DNA of 64,000 nucleotides from a bacterium A37T11 (GTDB lineage: Bacteria > Bacteroidota > Bacteroidia > Sphingobacteriales > Sphingobacteriaceae): positions 1 through 64,000 of the forward strand of contig FOBR01000019.1 in the NCBI GenBank assembly GCA_900109895.1, given 5' to 3'. Position numbers and translations under genes: made by a program. The notes beneath the pieces were generated by a model that was not told where the DNA came from, searched no databases, and was given only the letters and a program-made list of their open reading frames with translations. Every line of letters starts with the position of its first letter. Position 1 is the first letter of the stretch. Positions 63,179-64,000 of the stretch are shown here, piece after piece.

Positions 63179-64000
63179 ATGACGTCAACTTTCGAAAATG
63201 TAGGTCGGGGAATCTTAGGAATGCTCTTTCTCGTTTTTGTTTGCTGGATTTTTAGCAATAATCGCCGCGCGATTAACTGGAAACTCGTAATATTGGGTAT
63301 CGTTGCTCAAGTTTGCCTAGGACTGGGCATTTTAAAGATCAATTTTTTGAAAATCGTTTTTGGCTGGTTGTCTGAAAAATTTGTGGATGTCATTAACATA
63401 GGCCATGAGGGCATCGCATTTATGTTTGGTAAACTGGCTGATCAAAGCGGTGAGTGGGGTTATATTTTTGCGGTGCAGGCCTTGGGCAATATTATTTTCT
63501 TTTCGGCTTTGGCGGCCATTTTCTATTACCTTGGTATTTTGCAGAAAGTTGTTTATGTATTTGCCTGGATGCTCCGGAAATTGGGAATTTCAGGCCCTGA
63601 AAGTCTCTCCACTGCTGCAAACATTTTTTTGGGACAAACTGAAGCTCCCCTTATGATCAAACCTTTTATTGAAAAAATGACCCGGTCTGAAATGCTTTGC
63701 ATCATGGTTGGAGGTATGGCCAATACGGCTGGCAGTGTGCTGGCAGCATATATCTCCTTTTTGGGAGGGGATGACGTTAATCAACAGCATTTTTTTGCCT
63801 TGCACATGCTTATTCAGTCCATCATTAGTGCGCCTGCAGCAGTAGTGGTGTCCAAAATGTTGTTTCCGCAGACTGAGCCGGTGTTGCGTGACTTAACCAT
63901 TCCCAAAGAAAAAGTGGGTGACAATTTTCTGGATGCGATATCACTGGGTACGACCGATGGGTTAAAGCTGGCGGTCAATGTTGGAGCTATGCTCATCGTA
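63179..64000 (+). CDS. CNT-family nucleoside transporter (cut by window edge)
   Basis: An ATG at 63179 opens a frame with no stop before base 64000 (274 codons so far), so the C-terminal part lies outside the window. The start MTSTFENVGRGILGMLFLVF is followed by SNNRRAINWKLVILGIVAQV, AANIFLGQTEAPLMIKPF and MVGGMANTAGSVLAAYISFL, conserved in NupC/CNT concentrative nucleoside transporters. It moves nucleosides with H+ or Na+. The upstream MFS gene ends 73 nt earlier. Confidence 0.92.
   Translation, partial: MTSTFENVGRGILGMLFLVFVCWIFSNNRRAINWKLVILGIVAQVCLGLGILKINFLKIVFGWLSEKFVDVINIGHEGIAFMFGKLADQSGEWGYIFAVQALGNIIFFSALAAIFYYLGILQKVVYVFAWMLRKLGISGPESLSTAANIFLGQTEAPLMIKPFIEKMTRSEMLCIMVGGMANTAGSVLAAYISFLGGDDVNQQHFFALHMLIQSIISAPAAVVVSKMLFPQTEPVLRDLTIPKEKVGDNFLDAISLGTTDGLKLAVNVGAMLIV

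Noticed and set aside
1-64000. CRISPR array or tRNA genes
   Set aside because: No regularly spaced repeats and no sequence able to form a complete cloverleaf were recognised by eye; a covariance-model scan would be needed to exclude a tRNA fully.

Overview
The window looks like chromosomal DNA of a member of the Bacteroidota, most likely family Sphingobacteriaceae (Pedobacter or Mucilaginibacter type). The reasons are a parA-parB-DUF5683-dapB-lepB cluster, a SecA of about 1,100 residues with lineage insertions, a b558-type sdhCAB operon, outer-membrane barrel proteins, and promoter-like TAnnTTTG elements in place of the usual -10 box. No rRNA, tRNA or CRISPR array was recognised.

Layout. Positions 1-2720 are an accessory scar: the 3' end of an IS4-type transposase, remnants of a truncated operon, a frameshifted pseudogene, a large hairpin, a higBA toxin-antitoxin pair with a perfect 25-bp palindrome beside it, and a truncated ECF sigma factor. 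Positions 2739-30121 are mostly core genes: an MBL hydrolase, apaG, a zinc peptidase, pgi, a CHAT/TPR protein divergent from a TPR membrane protein, prfB with its programmed frameshift, dcd, a phosphopantetheinyl transferase, lipB, thiL, secA, a SPOR protein, an M20 amidohydrolase, dnaG, a YraN protein, a glutaminyl cyclase, a SNF2 helicase, dapF, a DegP-like protease, a serine hydrolase and an SGNH hydrolase.

Positions 30180-37100 form a second accessory island: an Rpn-type nuclease gene flanked by palindromes, an HTH-like protein, an IS66 transposase split by a truncated IS21 end, an AT-rich membrane-anchored erythromycin-esterase-like protein, an orphan lanthipeptide-like precursor, and decayed IS66 tails. 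Core genes resume with sdhCAB, a half-size BtuF-like protein, a DUF458 protein, an orphan ABC ATPase, an outer-membrane barrel, and the leuS-parA-parB-DUF5683-dapB-lepB run on the minus strand.

Positions 51550-64000 hold a candidate small RNA, a lipoprotein, a DisA_N-like (DACNV-type) protein next to an RluA-family pseudouridine synthase, a thioredoxin-fold lipoprotein, a small XRE regulator, and a carbohydrate block (GH63 glucosidase, GH2 enzyme, LacI regulator, MFS transporter). The window ends inside a CNT nucleoside transporter.

The most interesting items are the orphan lanthipeptide-like precursor and its esterase-like neighbour, the CHAT/TPR pair, the DACNV-like protein, the candidate small RNA, and a repeated arrangement in which TAnnTTTG lies 3-6 nt before the start codon, which suggests leaderless transcripts.
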